From Manduca sexta (taxonomy: Eukaryota > Arthropoda > Insecta > Lepidoptera > Sphingidae): a DNA stretch of 64,000 bases. Below the pieces are notes generated by a model that saw only the letters and a list, made by a program, of their open reading frames with translations, made no database searches and had not been told where the DNA came from. The first letter of the stretch is position 1. Each line of letters starts with the position of its first letter. The stretch lies in contig NC_051118.1 of assembly GCF_014839805.1 (NCBI RefSeq), positions 2,968,391 to 3,032,390 of the forward strand. The letters are read 5' to 3'. Made by a program: the position numbers and the translations under genes. This document shows, piece after piece, positions 44,601-56,600 of the stretch.

Positions 44601-47600
44601 ATGAAGTATTTGACTATCAACCTTATTATCTGACCATGTAAGCAACAAACTATGTAAAGTTATCTTTGTGGAGTAAGTGTGGAATGGTATACTGTATGAC
44701 AATTTTTATTGTCTCAAATGCGATGCGGTGCGTTATGAGCTGTCAAAATAATGTGTGGCCTTTATGCCATTATCATGGCACAGATTTACCCATTTTTGAG
44801 TTGTGACTACATCCTCAGAATTTATTCATATTCATAAACAACAATAATAATTAGATATACATAATTTGATATTTATGTTTATTTGGATACTGTTTGCTAA
44901 CACTTCAGTAATCAATCAACAAAATTTGTCTGAAACAAATTTAAGGATAATGTTGTGGGTTACACAGTTATTATTCGTGGTATTAACATGTATTATTATT
45001 TGATTTAATATATATTGTTTAACTCTTTGTTAATAAAGTAGCCTTTTATTTTTTCGATTTTTTTATTTTATTTTTATTAACTCTTTGTTGTCCCAAGATT
45101 AATAAATAAATTAACCACTCAAGATTGATAAAAGCTATTGTATTATATTTCTTCTGAAGGATCATTCAAACAATCTATGAATGTAAAAAAAAAATGATTG
45201 AGTGTATGATAAACTACTAGTGTTAAATGTAAGCTTTATATGTTTTTTTTGGTTGTATAATATTGTTTGTAGGTCTCTGTTGTGATTAAATATAATTGAG
45301 CTAGCTATTGAAGAAAAAAATTTGAAAAACAGATTTGGGACTGATGGGATAAGTCAAAAATATCATTAATATTAAAATTTTATGTTAAAATAGTGTATTA
45401 AATTAGAGATTATTTATAGAATTTTGATAATTGCATGATTTTCCTCTTTTGCATTGAATGCCGCTAATTCATGTTGATTTGAATTAATGAAGCACTTTAT
45501 TAAATACACAAAATACAGTAAAATTAATACAATCGCTAAAAGCGATCTCTTCCAGACAACCTGATGTGTTTGATCCGTACATTTAAAATTTATTTGTTCA
45601 GTTTAATTGAATTCTGAAGGATTTATTGGTGGAAAATTGAGAGAATTGCGTTTACTTTTCCTAAATATTAATGAATGGGAATGAGGAAAAGAAATATAAA
45701 TCATAAAAAATTAAGCACTACGCTATAGGTGTGAATGAATAATGAGTGTTATTTTTATTTACAGACGGTTCCAGGCCGTCTTCGGCAATGTCATCAAGAT
45801 CTGACGAAGCTACTGACGTAAGTTCTGATTATTATTAAATATTGTATGGAATGTTTTTTTATCTATTACAATATTATGCAGTTTACATTTGATTTGTAAT
45901 GTTTTGGTAAAAAACCCTTTTCTTATTGTATATTCTCAGCTGATTTTTATTATTTAACCATTTTTAGTAATTGTAAAAGTTGTTCATTGTTTGTTTTACT
46001 CAGTTTTTTTTTTATACAGATAGCAATATACATGTGTAGAATTTTTATATGACGTCTTCATATATAATGGTTAGGTTTATTTGCAATGGCTTTAAATGGT
46101 TTATGGTTTTTGTATAACGTGGTGGTGTCCGCCCCTCAGGCCAGCGGCGTTTCCACCGCGTCGTCTCCGATGCAGCGCGGGCGCCGCGCGACGATAGAGA
46201 TGTCGTCGCCGCTGCTCCGCGTGCCGCTCGAGCGCGGGTGGAAGCGCGAGCTGGTGTTCCGAGCCGCCTTGGACGCGCACTCCAGGAGGAACGCCGACAT
46301 ATACTACTACACGCCCAAGGGGAAGAAACTCAGGTCCACGAGGGAGGTGGGTACCTGATATATCTAATCTTTATTAACATTTCGCATCTAGTACCATTAC
46401 AAAACTTGTAATTAATTTTGTAGTGTATATATTTTTTTAAATTGTACCAGATTCAGTATAATATTTCCGGTTTATGCTTGATCAAATATCATGACAAATT
46501 TTCAGATTTCTTTTAATAAATTAACAATTTGAAATGTCTTAAAAGATATCGAAACTGTTATAACATCAACCATTAATTTCAGGTTGCTGAACATCTCTCA
46601 GGCACTGGACTGACTTTGGAAAATTTCTCCTTTTTCAAAGAGCCCTTAGGAGTAGATGACCCTGAAAAAGAAATCATAAGGTAAATGCACTTTTATTTAC
46701 TGACATCAGTATGCAGTTACAAAAATTGAGAAGGGTATGAATAGGGAATGCTAAGGTGGTTTGGGCATTTGGAGAGGATGGATGATAAGAGACTGACAAA
46801 GAGGGTTTATAAGGCGAATGTGGATGGAAGAGCCGGTAGGGGTCGACCGCGCCGAACCTTCGAATGTCAGATATCTGACATTCTCAGTAAAGGCCAAGTT
46901 AAAAGTACCCGAAACCGGAGGGAATGCATGAAAGGATTAATGAAGGTTGAGGAAGCGCGAGAAGTATGCTAGGACCGTATTAGTATTGTTTTTTTTTTTA
47001 TTAATTTTTATATTTTATCCTACACTGTATTACAAACATTATAGAGTGACAGTTGAGTTTTTTTCTCTGTACAGAACGTACAGATGTTTGAAAAAAAAAG
47101 GGGAGTATTTTTTTCTACATAAATACATTAAAATACATTAAAATACTTGTTGTACTTTTTTTTTTGTTGATAATTATCAACTATCTAATTATAATATAAA
47201 AAAATGTTTGTGTTTATTTAATTTTAACTCTTTAACATCTTAAATCCCTATATAAACATATTCCAACATTCAACACCACTAATAATAAAATAAAAGTCAT
47301 ATAATCGAACTCCTTTATTCCAGAGACGCGAAGCTGATCCGCCGCGTGGAGTCGCCGGTGTCGTCGCCGGCGCCGGTCACGCAGGTGGTAGAAGGCAAGC
47401 GCACGCCCAAACCGAAGCAGCCTAAGGGAGCCAGCCCGGAGCCCAACGCTAAATCACCGCCGCCTAAGATTAGGGTTCGTGTACTTATTTTATTTAGAAG
47501 AGTTAAATCTTTATAGTTTTATAACATAAGCACTAAAAATTTGATTGTATTCCAAAAAGGGGCTTTTATACAAGGTCACTTTGACATTGAGTGATAAATG

Positions 47601-50600
47601 AAACCATATACTTGTGTTCTTTAATAAAAAACTAAGTTTCCAACATAATAAATATTACTAAACAGTAATTTTACATGCTCTAAGACCACTACCATTACAT
47701 TACGAGAATTTATCGGAGCGGCAATATCATACCTTCACTCAGAAATACACTAACTGCTAGTTTCAATCAACGATCTGATATAAGAATGCTTTTGATTTAC
47801 ACGTTGCCTACAATAAATGCATCCGTTGACCGAAGCAGGTGAAGTCTGTGGGATCGCGGCTGAGCAGCGCGCCGGCTTCTCCCGCCGCCGTCAAGCAGGC
47901 CAAGAAACCAGCACCCAGCACCGAAAACAACAACACTGCCGCTTGGAAGAAGCCGAGGTACTGTTCATTCGCACTGCATAGTGTATTGGAGGACATATTA
48001 CTGATTGATATTTAATATTGTCAGTAACCTAAAAATGTCCGAGCTCCTTTAAAAAGTTGTAAATTGTGTCATTAAATTATGGGCAACTTAATATTTAAGT
48101 AAATTGCCTTGTTATGCTCCTGGCAGCTTAAATAATCCACTGTCTTCCTTTTGAGGTTGAAAATGCACCCACAAGTCCAAATATTAACGTGTTAATGGGT
48201 AGCATTTTCCATCAAGTAACTCGCTGAGTTTTTCATGGCTTAGATTTTTTGCATTGTGCCAATTAGCAAGTGGGTAACATGATGGTATGCCTCGAATAAC
48301 ATTGAGTATTAATGTTAATATTTAATGTCAATGTTTGACTTTTCTTTACGAAGATTTTAGTTTTAAGTTATCGTAGTTTTAAGTAAATTGGTTCATTCGA
48401 TACATTTCCTTTTTGATAACTTTGTCACATACTATTAAGTGTAATTTATAAGTCATATTGTAATAGTGTGAGTTTGGTAAATAATTATTTGAAGCTCACA
48501 CGATTACTATTATTATTAGTTTCGTTTGGTGCGTCGATTAGTTAAACATTTTACTTTTTTAAATACGCTCAAACAGTCCCCCTTTTGAGTAGAGTTACGA
48601 AATAATCAACCGTGAGTGGATTATTTTGCAACATCTCGGTACTATCGACCACCGTGTATCGCAATTATCGCAAGGAGGGTTAATTGACACTGTGCAATTA
48701 ACCCTCGTTGGCGGGTACTGAGCGCGTGCGAGTGTAGTTTGGTGCGGGGCAGGGCGCCGGAGCCCCCCGCGAGCCCCGTCGCCGCACCGCCACCGCAGCT
48801 ACCGCCACCGCCACAACCGCCACCGCAAGCGCCGCTCCAGCTTCCGCAACCACCGCCACCCGCTCAGCCACCGCCGCCTCCGAAACAACAGACGCCGCCA
48901 CCGCAACCGTCACCAGTTCAGAGACCACCGCCTGTACAGACTACGCCTGACGTGCCGGTAATATTTAAATATTTTGCAATACTATTACCTATACTGAATG
49001 GATAATAAGGGTTTATACATTGATTAAGCAACTTGATGGTACAGTGTAGTCAATAATGGCACAAAAGCAAGTGTTAACAAATAACCTTGGTTCTGAATGT
49101 TAACTAAAATAATTTAATATATTATCAATCACCTCGATGGCGTAGTTGCACTGCTTGTGCGGGACGACGTCACTAAGGTCATGGGTTCGAATCCCGGAAG
49201 GGGCAAAGTGATATTGGATTTCTCTGCTAAGTATCAACCAAGAGTCCAGGAACTTAGTGGCCGAAATATTTTTTTTTTTATGCGGTCATGACAAAGTGAC
49301 CCGCCTGCACCTGATGGTAAGTGACGTGGGGTCCAATAGAATATCACATGACGTGATATGATTACCCCTCGACAGTCGACACAATTGTGCCAACTTGTTA
49401 CAACCGGATATACACAGGCCGATCCCGGAACGCGACATACCTACGTGAGCCACTATGCCGGGCTTTAACACCTTGTGTACGGTGGTCGCTATCCGAGCGG
49501 TTATAGATATATCTTACAACCAGCAAATGGCAATAGCAGCAATAGGCTCGCCCCCTATCACATCATGGTACCGAACACATGGTGATGAGTAGGTACACAT
49601 CTGCCTACTCCTTCAGGATGTGTATAGTGTAGTGTGTGTGTCAGGCGAGCGTGCCGGGCGCGGCTGGCGGCGCGGCTGGCGGCGCGGCGGGCGGCGCGGC
49701 GGGCGGCGCGGTGGTGCAGCCGTGCTCCATGGCGTGCGGGCGCGGCGCCGTGCCGTCGCTGGCGTGCGCCGCGTGCCTGTGCCTGTACCACCCCGCCTGC
49801 GTGGGGCTGCGGCACCCGCCCAACACCGCCACCTTCCTCTGCAAGGTAACATTATTGTTAACAACTAGTCTATAACTACATTCTCAGGAGGGAGGGGACG
49901 ACGAATTACGTATCAAATAGCGGAACTTCGCCCCACCCTCACCCTATGTGGGACACAAATTTCACTCTCGTTTTGATTATTAAAAATACACTAATTCTAA
50001 ATATTACGAAAAAAAAACTACATTCTCATTGTTAGCTTATTAGTGCATTTATTTATGTATATATGTATTTATTTATATATAAGTAGATATACATTTGTTT
50101 TATCTATATTGTTAGTATTATTTTTTTATTAGACACATGCCCTCGTCTATCTCTGTACCACCATAATTTTTACTGGGTGAGAATTCTCTTTGCATTAACC
50201 CTGCCAGTATAAGATGTGTATAAAAATGCTTTAATTAAAATTAATAAAAAAATATTCAAATTATTTATTAAAAATCTGAATTATAAGACTTGAAAATTTG
50301 TCATAAATATTGTGGTATTGCTGACGCCATAATTTGCCTGCAGCTAGTTTATTTTGAATTAACGCGTGAATATCAGTGAAGACATGGCTGCCACATCAAC
50401 TGTATCAATAATGCTTTTAACAATACATTACATTAATTTTTATGAGTCAAATAAATGGTTGAAAGAGATTTCTTAGCGATAAGACTTCCTATTAATAGCT
50501 ATAGTTAAATAAGTATATTTATATTTTCCGTTTACTTATGTATTATTAAATAAAAAGTTAATTATCTATTATAGATCTACCTTGTTTAATGCTTTCCTGG

Positions 50601-53600
50601 TCATGATCCATATCGATAAAAATGTGGCCAATTAATACTGTTTATTATCACCACAGAACTGCCGGAAGTCGTCGCCACCGCTTCTAGAGCCGCCGGCGTT
50701 GGTGCACAAATCTGGCGTGCCTCCCCCGCGGAGACCCGCGCCCATTCCCACCCGGCCACACCGGAGAGTGCTGCTGCGGATGAAGGTGAACCCTTTTTTT
50801 TAACATGAGCATATGTTTGCCTGATTGCATTGAGCGGCGATAGCCTAGTTGGGTGTGGAACGGACTGCCAAGACGAATGTCCGCAGGTTGAAATCCCAAG
50901 GGCACACACCACTGACTGACTGACTGATTCTATAATCAAGTGTGTATTCTTTGTGAATTTATCGTTCGCTTTAAACGGTGATGGAAAACATCGTGAGGAA
51001 ACCTGCACATCTGAGAAGTTCTCTATAGGAATTTCGAAGGTGTGTGAAGTCTACCAATCCGCACTAGGCCAGCGTGGTGGACTAAGGCCTAATCCCTCTC
51101 AGTAGTATAGAGGAGACCCGTGCTCAGCAGTGGGCAAGTATATAATACAGGGCTGATATTATTATTTTATTATTATTTATATATACGTTTGCCTGGCGAG
51201 GGCCGGCTTATACAAACACATTGGTTTTTGAAAATTTCTAGTGTTCGAAAGTAACACTCGCACCTACCATCAGGATCAGTGTAGTTACGTTGCCATGCTC
51301 AGATAATAATTAAAAAAAAAACATCAAATTTATGGTATACTAAAAATTGATTTAATTAGTTATTTTTTGTGTATGCTTTATTGCCACTCACAATAAACTA
51401 AACATATGTGTGTGCGTGTAGGCGGCGGGTAGCGTGGAAGGCGAGCGTGTATGGTCAGTGGCCTCTCCTGCAGTGCCAGCTAGCTCCGCAACTCCCGCGC
51501 CCGCACCGACGCCCTCGCTGCCCGCGCCGGTTCCTGCGCAGGCGCCGACGCCCACGTGGCGAGGAGCGGCGCCGCAGTCTCTGGCGATTCTAAACGGGAG
51601 ACGGTTCGTCGTGGTGCCTAGGAGTCTCGTACACGCCGCACAACACACGTAAATTTTGTATTTAGTAGTCAAGAAAGAAGTATTATTAGTGAATGATTAT
51701 CTGTCTATATTTCTTTCTGCCTGGCGTGATCCTGATGTGCCAAAGTCCCTTCCTGCTTAGTTTTTTGTTTTTGAAATTATTCAAAGCATTTTTTTTTGTA
51801 CAATTAGATAATTGAATTTAATATTATTAAATTTGATATTGTTACAACAGGTTAATTATTATAACCTGTTTGAAACGTGAACCTGTATTAGTTATAAGGA
51901 TAAGTTAGACTTAATGCTTACTAATGTGATGCCATTAATGATGTCAATGTATTTTTTCTCACAAATATGTTTCATTTCAGATAACAGAAGGAGAAATGCG
52001 ATCCAGAGTCGCAGAATAATGACTGATATATAATTACTTTATTATATTTTAATACAGATAAACATTGACGTGGCTATATGAAAAAAACCTCAAAAATTCT
52101 AAGAAAATCATGAATATGTTACTATTTTCACGTTTGCATTCTACCTTGTGATTAATATTTCGTCTTTAGTGTATAGTGACGTCATTGTACATGTTTCAAA
52201 GTGTAAAATATTTTAATGGTATATCAATTCAAAACAAGAAATTGAATGACATCTAAAAGTAACAGCTGATAATGATAAAAATTATCACAATTATTGTATA
52301 TCCTTGTTACCACTTTAAAATATTTTACGCTGCAATGGAACACCCTGTATAAAGTCAAGTTTATGATTATGTTTATATATCAATGTTATTGGATATTGTA
52401 AATCATCGTTTTAGATCTTCTGGCACGCATACGAGGCTGTCGGTTGGCAAAATGGCATAAAAGCTGCGGCATGCACTCTGCTTTCCTTACGAATCTCGCT
52501 GAAAAAGTATGGTCGACAACTTTATGGCTACATGTTGATATCACAAGAAGTGGAATGAATGGAGGCTCCACGCATAATACTTGTCATATCAGAATACTAT
52601 GTATTTTATGTATATTTGTATTGTACTAATTATTTTTGTTGTCTCACTAAAGAGCTTTATAGAAAGAGACAGTCTTGCTAAAGGTTGCGCGAATTATTTT
52701 TTGTTTTCACTCTGATGTTAGTTTGGCCTTTACTTTTAAACTTCTTATTTCAGTTTTCTGATAACTTAAATGAGTACAGCTCGTGTGCGTATGCCGTTAT
52801 GCTTTTTTAATTTGTATATTCTGAATTAATATTTTTTTTAATAATCTAAATTATGTAGTCTATGATGAATAGATCTGGAAGTTTTATGTTAACACTGTAT
52901 AATAATATTTAGAGTCCGATAAAATATATAAAAAATGTAGTTGCTGGTTCAATGAATATAAATTTACTCCCGTCACAGTGGCTCATGTAAGTGTTTCGCG
53001 TTTCGGGATCAACCTGTGTATATCCGGTTTTATACAGGCCGGCATAATTGTGTCGACTGGCGAGGGGTAATCATCTCCCACCTGTACACACTATCTGGAT
53101 CATAATAGTGGAGTTATTTATCGTGCCATGTAAAAAAACTGATTTCGCACTAACTATAATGTGAATGATTTTGAACCGGCGTTCGGCTGGTTACTATCGA
53201 AATCTGGTAGTTACATATCTGTATGATCTTTTTCTATGTTGAAAGGGGTGATTTGTGTTCCCCAGTTCCCGCCCTGTGTTCCCAAGGCTGCATTACAATG
53301 TAAAAAAAAAACATTATCAAGAAACTACAAATTGTTAGTATAAAATATGAATTGGAAATAATCCTATGTATTTGTAACACCTGTATATATTTTTTTGTTT
53401 ATGGAACAATTTTTTTTTTTTTGTTATTTTCGAGCTAAAACGATGACTTAAATAAAATTAGTGCCTGAAAAATGTATTGTGAATTCTGTCTTATGAACAG
53501 ATTTTTAACTTGTGTATGTACAAAGGGAATGTATCGAGATGACGCTAAATAAATTAGCATTATGTGAAAATTATCCATTATTATAATAAATGTTGTTGGT

Positions 53601-56600
53601 GTGAGTTTTTCAAAGGTAATGTAATATTTTTACTTTACGTATCACCCGTTTAGAATCTGATTGAAAATGGCGGCGTTGTAATGTTATATATTTGAGTATA
53701 ATTTACTTAAAAAAAATTATAAAAAATGAAATATAAAATTATGTTTTGCGTTGCCTTTTTTGCAAACCGTACGCCGACATGATTGGTCGTGTTCTGAATT
53801 TATACGGGTTATATATATAACCGATCATTTTGCAAACATTTTTATCATAGGAAATGTAGCGATTAAACCATTTTTCATATATAAAATAGTGCTTAATGTT
53901 TTATTTAAATGCTTACCAATAAACATTATTGATTTTGAAAACTGTTTTGTCACTTTTTTCCAACATGGGTCTGAAAGAGACAAAACACCAAGTCGATCAT
54001 TAATATATTGGTTGTGATGCATACTACAGACATACAATTATTAGATATATTTTCGTAAAGCAATAAAATTGCATTCAATTTGAGGCTTTATATCTGGCTG
54101 GATAATTTGTTATTGCACCACAATCAATTTAAAAATGTTTATTGGTATCGTCATTTCATGGTGTGCACATGAGTAAATATTTTGTTGTAACCCCCTCGTC
54201 CCCCCAGCGAGGCCCGTCGCGGTCGGCTGGCGAACGGCGCGGCGTCGCCCCCGAGCGCGGCGCCGGCGCCGGCGGCGGCCGTGGCGCTGGTGCTGGGGGT
54301 GCCGCCCGTGCCCGCCTCCCCGCGCCGCAGGGGACGCCCGCGCACCGACGACGTGGACCACTTCACCGCCTTCTATCACAAGGCGCATGATAGTAACTAC
54401 AATGTAGTTGTGCAGGTATTTTGTTATATTTTCTAGTCTACATTGCGTGCAAACGTGATATTTTTTAAGGGAAACTTCTTTAGAACCGTTGATTTGAAAA
54501 TCGATGATTAGAAAATACGTCACGTTTGAAAATGGAACAGCGTTCAACCAGCCTGCATTGCTACATTTTGCATCTTTTTTTTCTTTTGTTAGCATGTGAT
54601 TAATACATGTGTTTGCGCCTTCGTATTACAAAACTCTAGTATAATACTGGCGTGTTGTATTATTTGTGTATTTGTATTTATGTTAATATTTTAATCTCAC
54701 TTATAAATTAGTTTTCCAAGTATGTTTAAGTGTTATACAAAATTAATAAATCTTACATTTATCCTAATACTCCTGATATTCTATATCCATCTCAAACTCT
54801 CGTAGGCTATTTTTCAGAAGTTAAACTTCTGCCGTATGTGAATTGCACACACACTTTATTTTTTTGTTATTTTTTTTTTATTGTATTTTTTATCCGTATT
54901 AGCGGTGTTTAAAATATATTATACAGCCCAAACAGGTTACAGACTTACCACTGTTTAATAATGATACAAGAAACTCGTCTCTTAGAGAAATTATGGTGTA
55001 GATTCTAGAATATTCGTCAAAATTATAATTTTGCGTAAATAACTTCTAGCATCAACTCATCTAACTGCTTTTACTGTTGTGTGTGTATCTTTGACTCCTT
55101 TATTTTTTTCAAATTTTACTTGCTTTTGCATTAAAATGAACATTCTATTACCCCATTCTATTCTCTTAACCATTCTATCAATGTCCTACAGTATTAATTT
55201 TGACATACTCCTTCATGTCACAACCGTACCACTCAACTAAATTTCTTTTGATTCCCCCAGATCTTCCAATACCTGGGCATGCGCGACCTGGCACACAGCG
55301 CGCGCGTGTGCAAGCTGTGGAGACAGCTCGCCGCGACACCAGCGCTCTGGAGGCACGTGCGGATGAAGAACTCACACGTTAGTGTACTGTAATTACTTTT
55401 CTGTAGGGTCAGGTTCGAAAAAAAATGGTTGTGTACAGTGAGTACGATAAACCCTATAAAAAATCATCAAGATTCTCATGGTCTGTGATGTGTATCACTA
55501 GATGGTAATTTAAATTATAATATTTTATAGACCTGGTAAATATTGTTGTGGATTCACAGGTGAGCGACTGGGGCGGGCTGTGTACAGCGTTGAAACGCCA
55601 CGGCACCAAGCGGCTGGACCTGCGCAAGATGTTGCTGCCACAGAACGACACCGTGTTCTGGGAACAGTTCGCGCAACATATTGGAACTGTCGACACATTA
55701 GAGAGGTATATAACTGTATAACTGCTCTTGAATGTTATAATTGTACATTGTGTTTAAATTCTGACATATTTTGTGTGTTGACGTGGTGCAGGATAGAGAT
55801 GTGCCGGTGTCCGGCGGCTGCGGTAGAGGCAGTGTGCCGGTCGCTACCGGGATTGCGCTCGCTGGCCGCGCTGGCCATCCGCGACGCGCGCCTCGACCCT
55901 GCGCCGCTCGCCTCGCTGCCGCTACTGCATGAGCTGCGGCTCAAGAGCCTCGCCGGACTGAGTCTCACGCGCGACTTGTCGGACCTGGCGGCGTTGACGC
56001 GGCTGCAGCACTTATCGCTCACCTCCATTAAGGAGTTAGGGTGGCGCGCATGCGAGGTGGTAGGCTCGTTGCCGTTACTAGAGTCCCTGGAACTAGGTGA
56101 ATGCACGTTCCGCGCGGAGTTCGGCGCAGCGCTCGGGCGCCTGGCACGGCTGCGGCGCCTGCGCCTGGAGCGCGGGCCTGCCGCCCCCGCCGCACCGCCG
56201 CTGCTGCGCGCGTTGGCCCGTCTGCCGCGCCTCGCCAGCCTTGAGCTCGTCAACGTGGACGTTAAAGTCGGCTTCGACGACGCACTTGCCGAGTGCACCA
56301 ACATACAGCGTCTGCTCATCATACCCACGTACGTGTCGCAGTCGGCCACCACCAACAAACAGGTGCTGGGTGGAGTGCTACGGCTGAAAGACTCGCTCAC
56401 GCACCTCATGTGGGGTGTAACTATCGAGCTGCTACGTGTTACCGAGCTGTTCATCGACCAGTGCGAGCAGGCGGGCGACGCGAAGAAGCGCGACGTGGGC
56501 GAGTGCATCCCGGTGCTGAAGCCGGTGCCGGGCTGCAAGCTGCCCAGCGAGCACCAGCACGTGGCTGGCCCGCCGCAGGTGGAGATCCTGCCGCTGCCGA

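Noticed and set aside
49141..49200. tRNA-like sequence with A and B boxes
   Set aside because: It cannot be folded into a full cloverleaf by eye and is the head of a repeated SINE. The same applies to 1526-1600 and 22088-22165, so no tRNA gene is called.
54142..54390. Separate gene start for the F-box part (ATG at 54142 or 54172)
   Set aside because: Both ATGs are in a different frame from the F-box exon chain, which has stops upstream and no ATG of its own. The phase match with exon 12 supports one gene.
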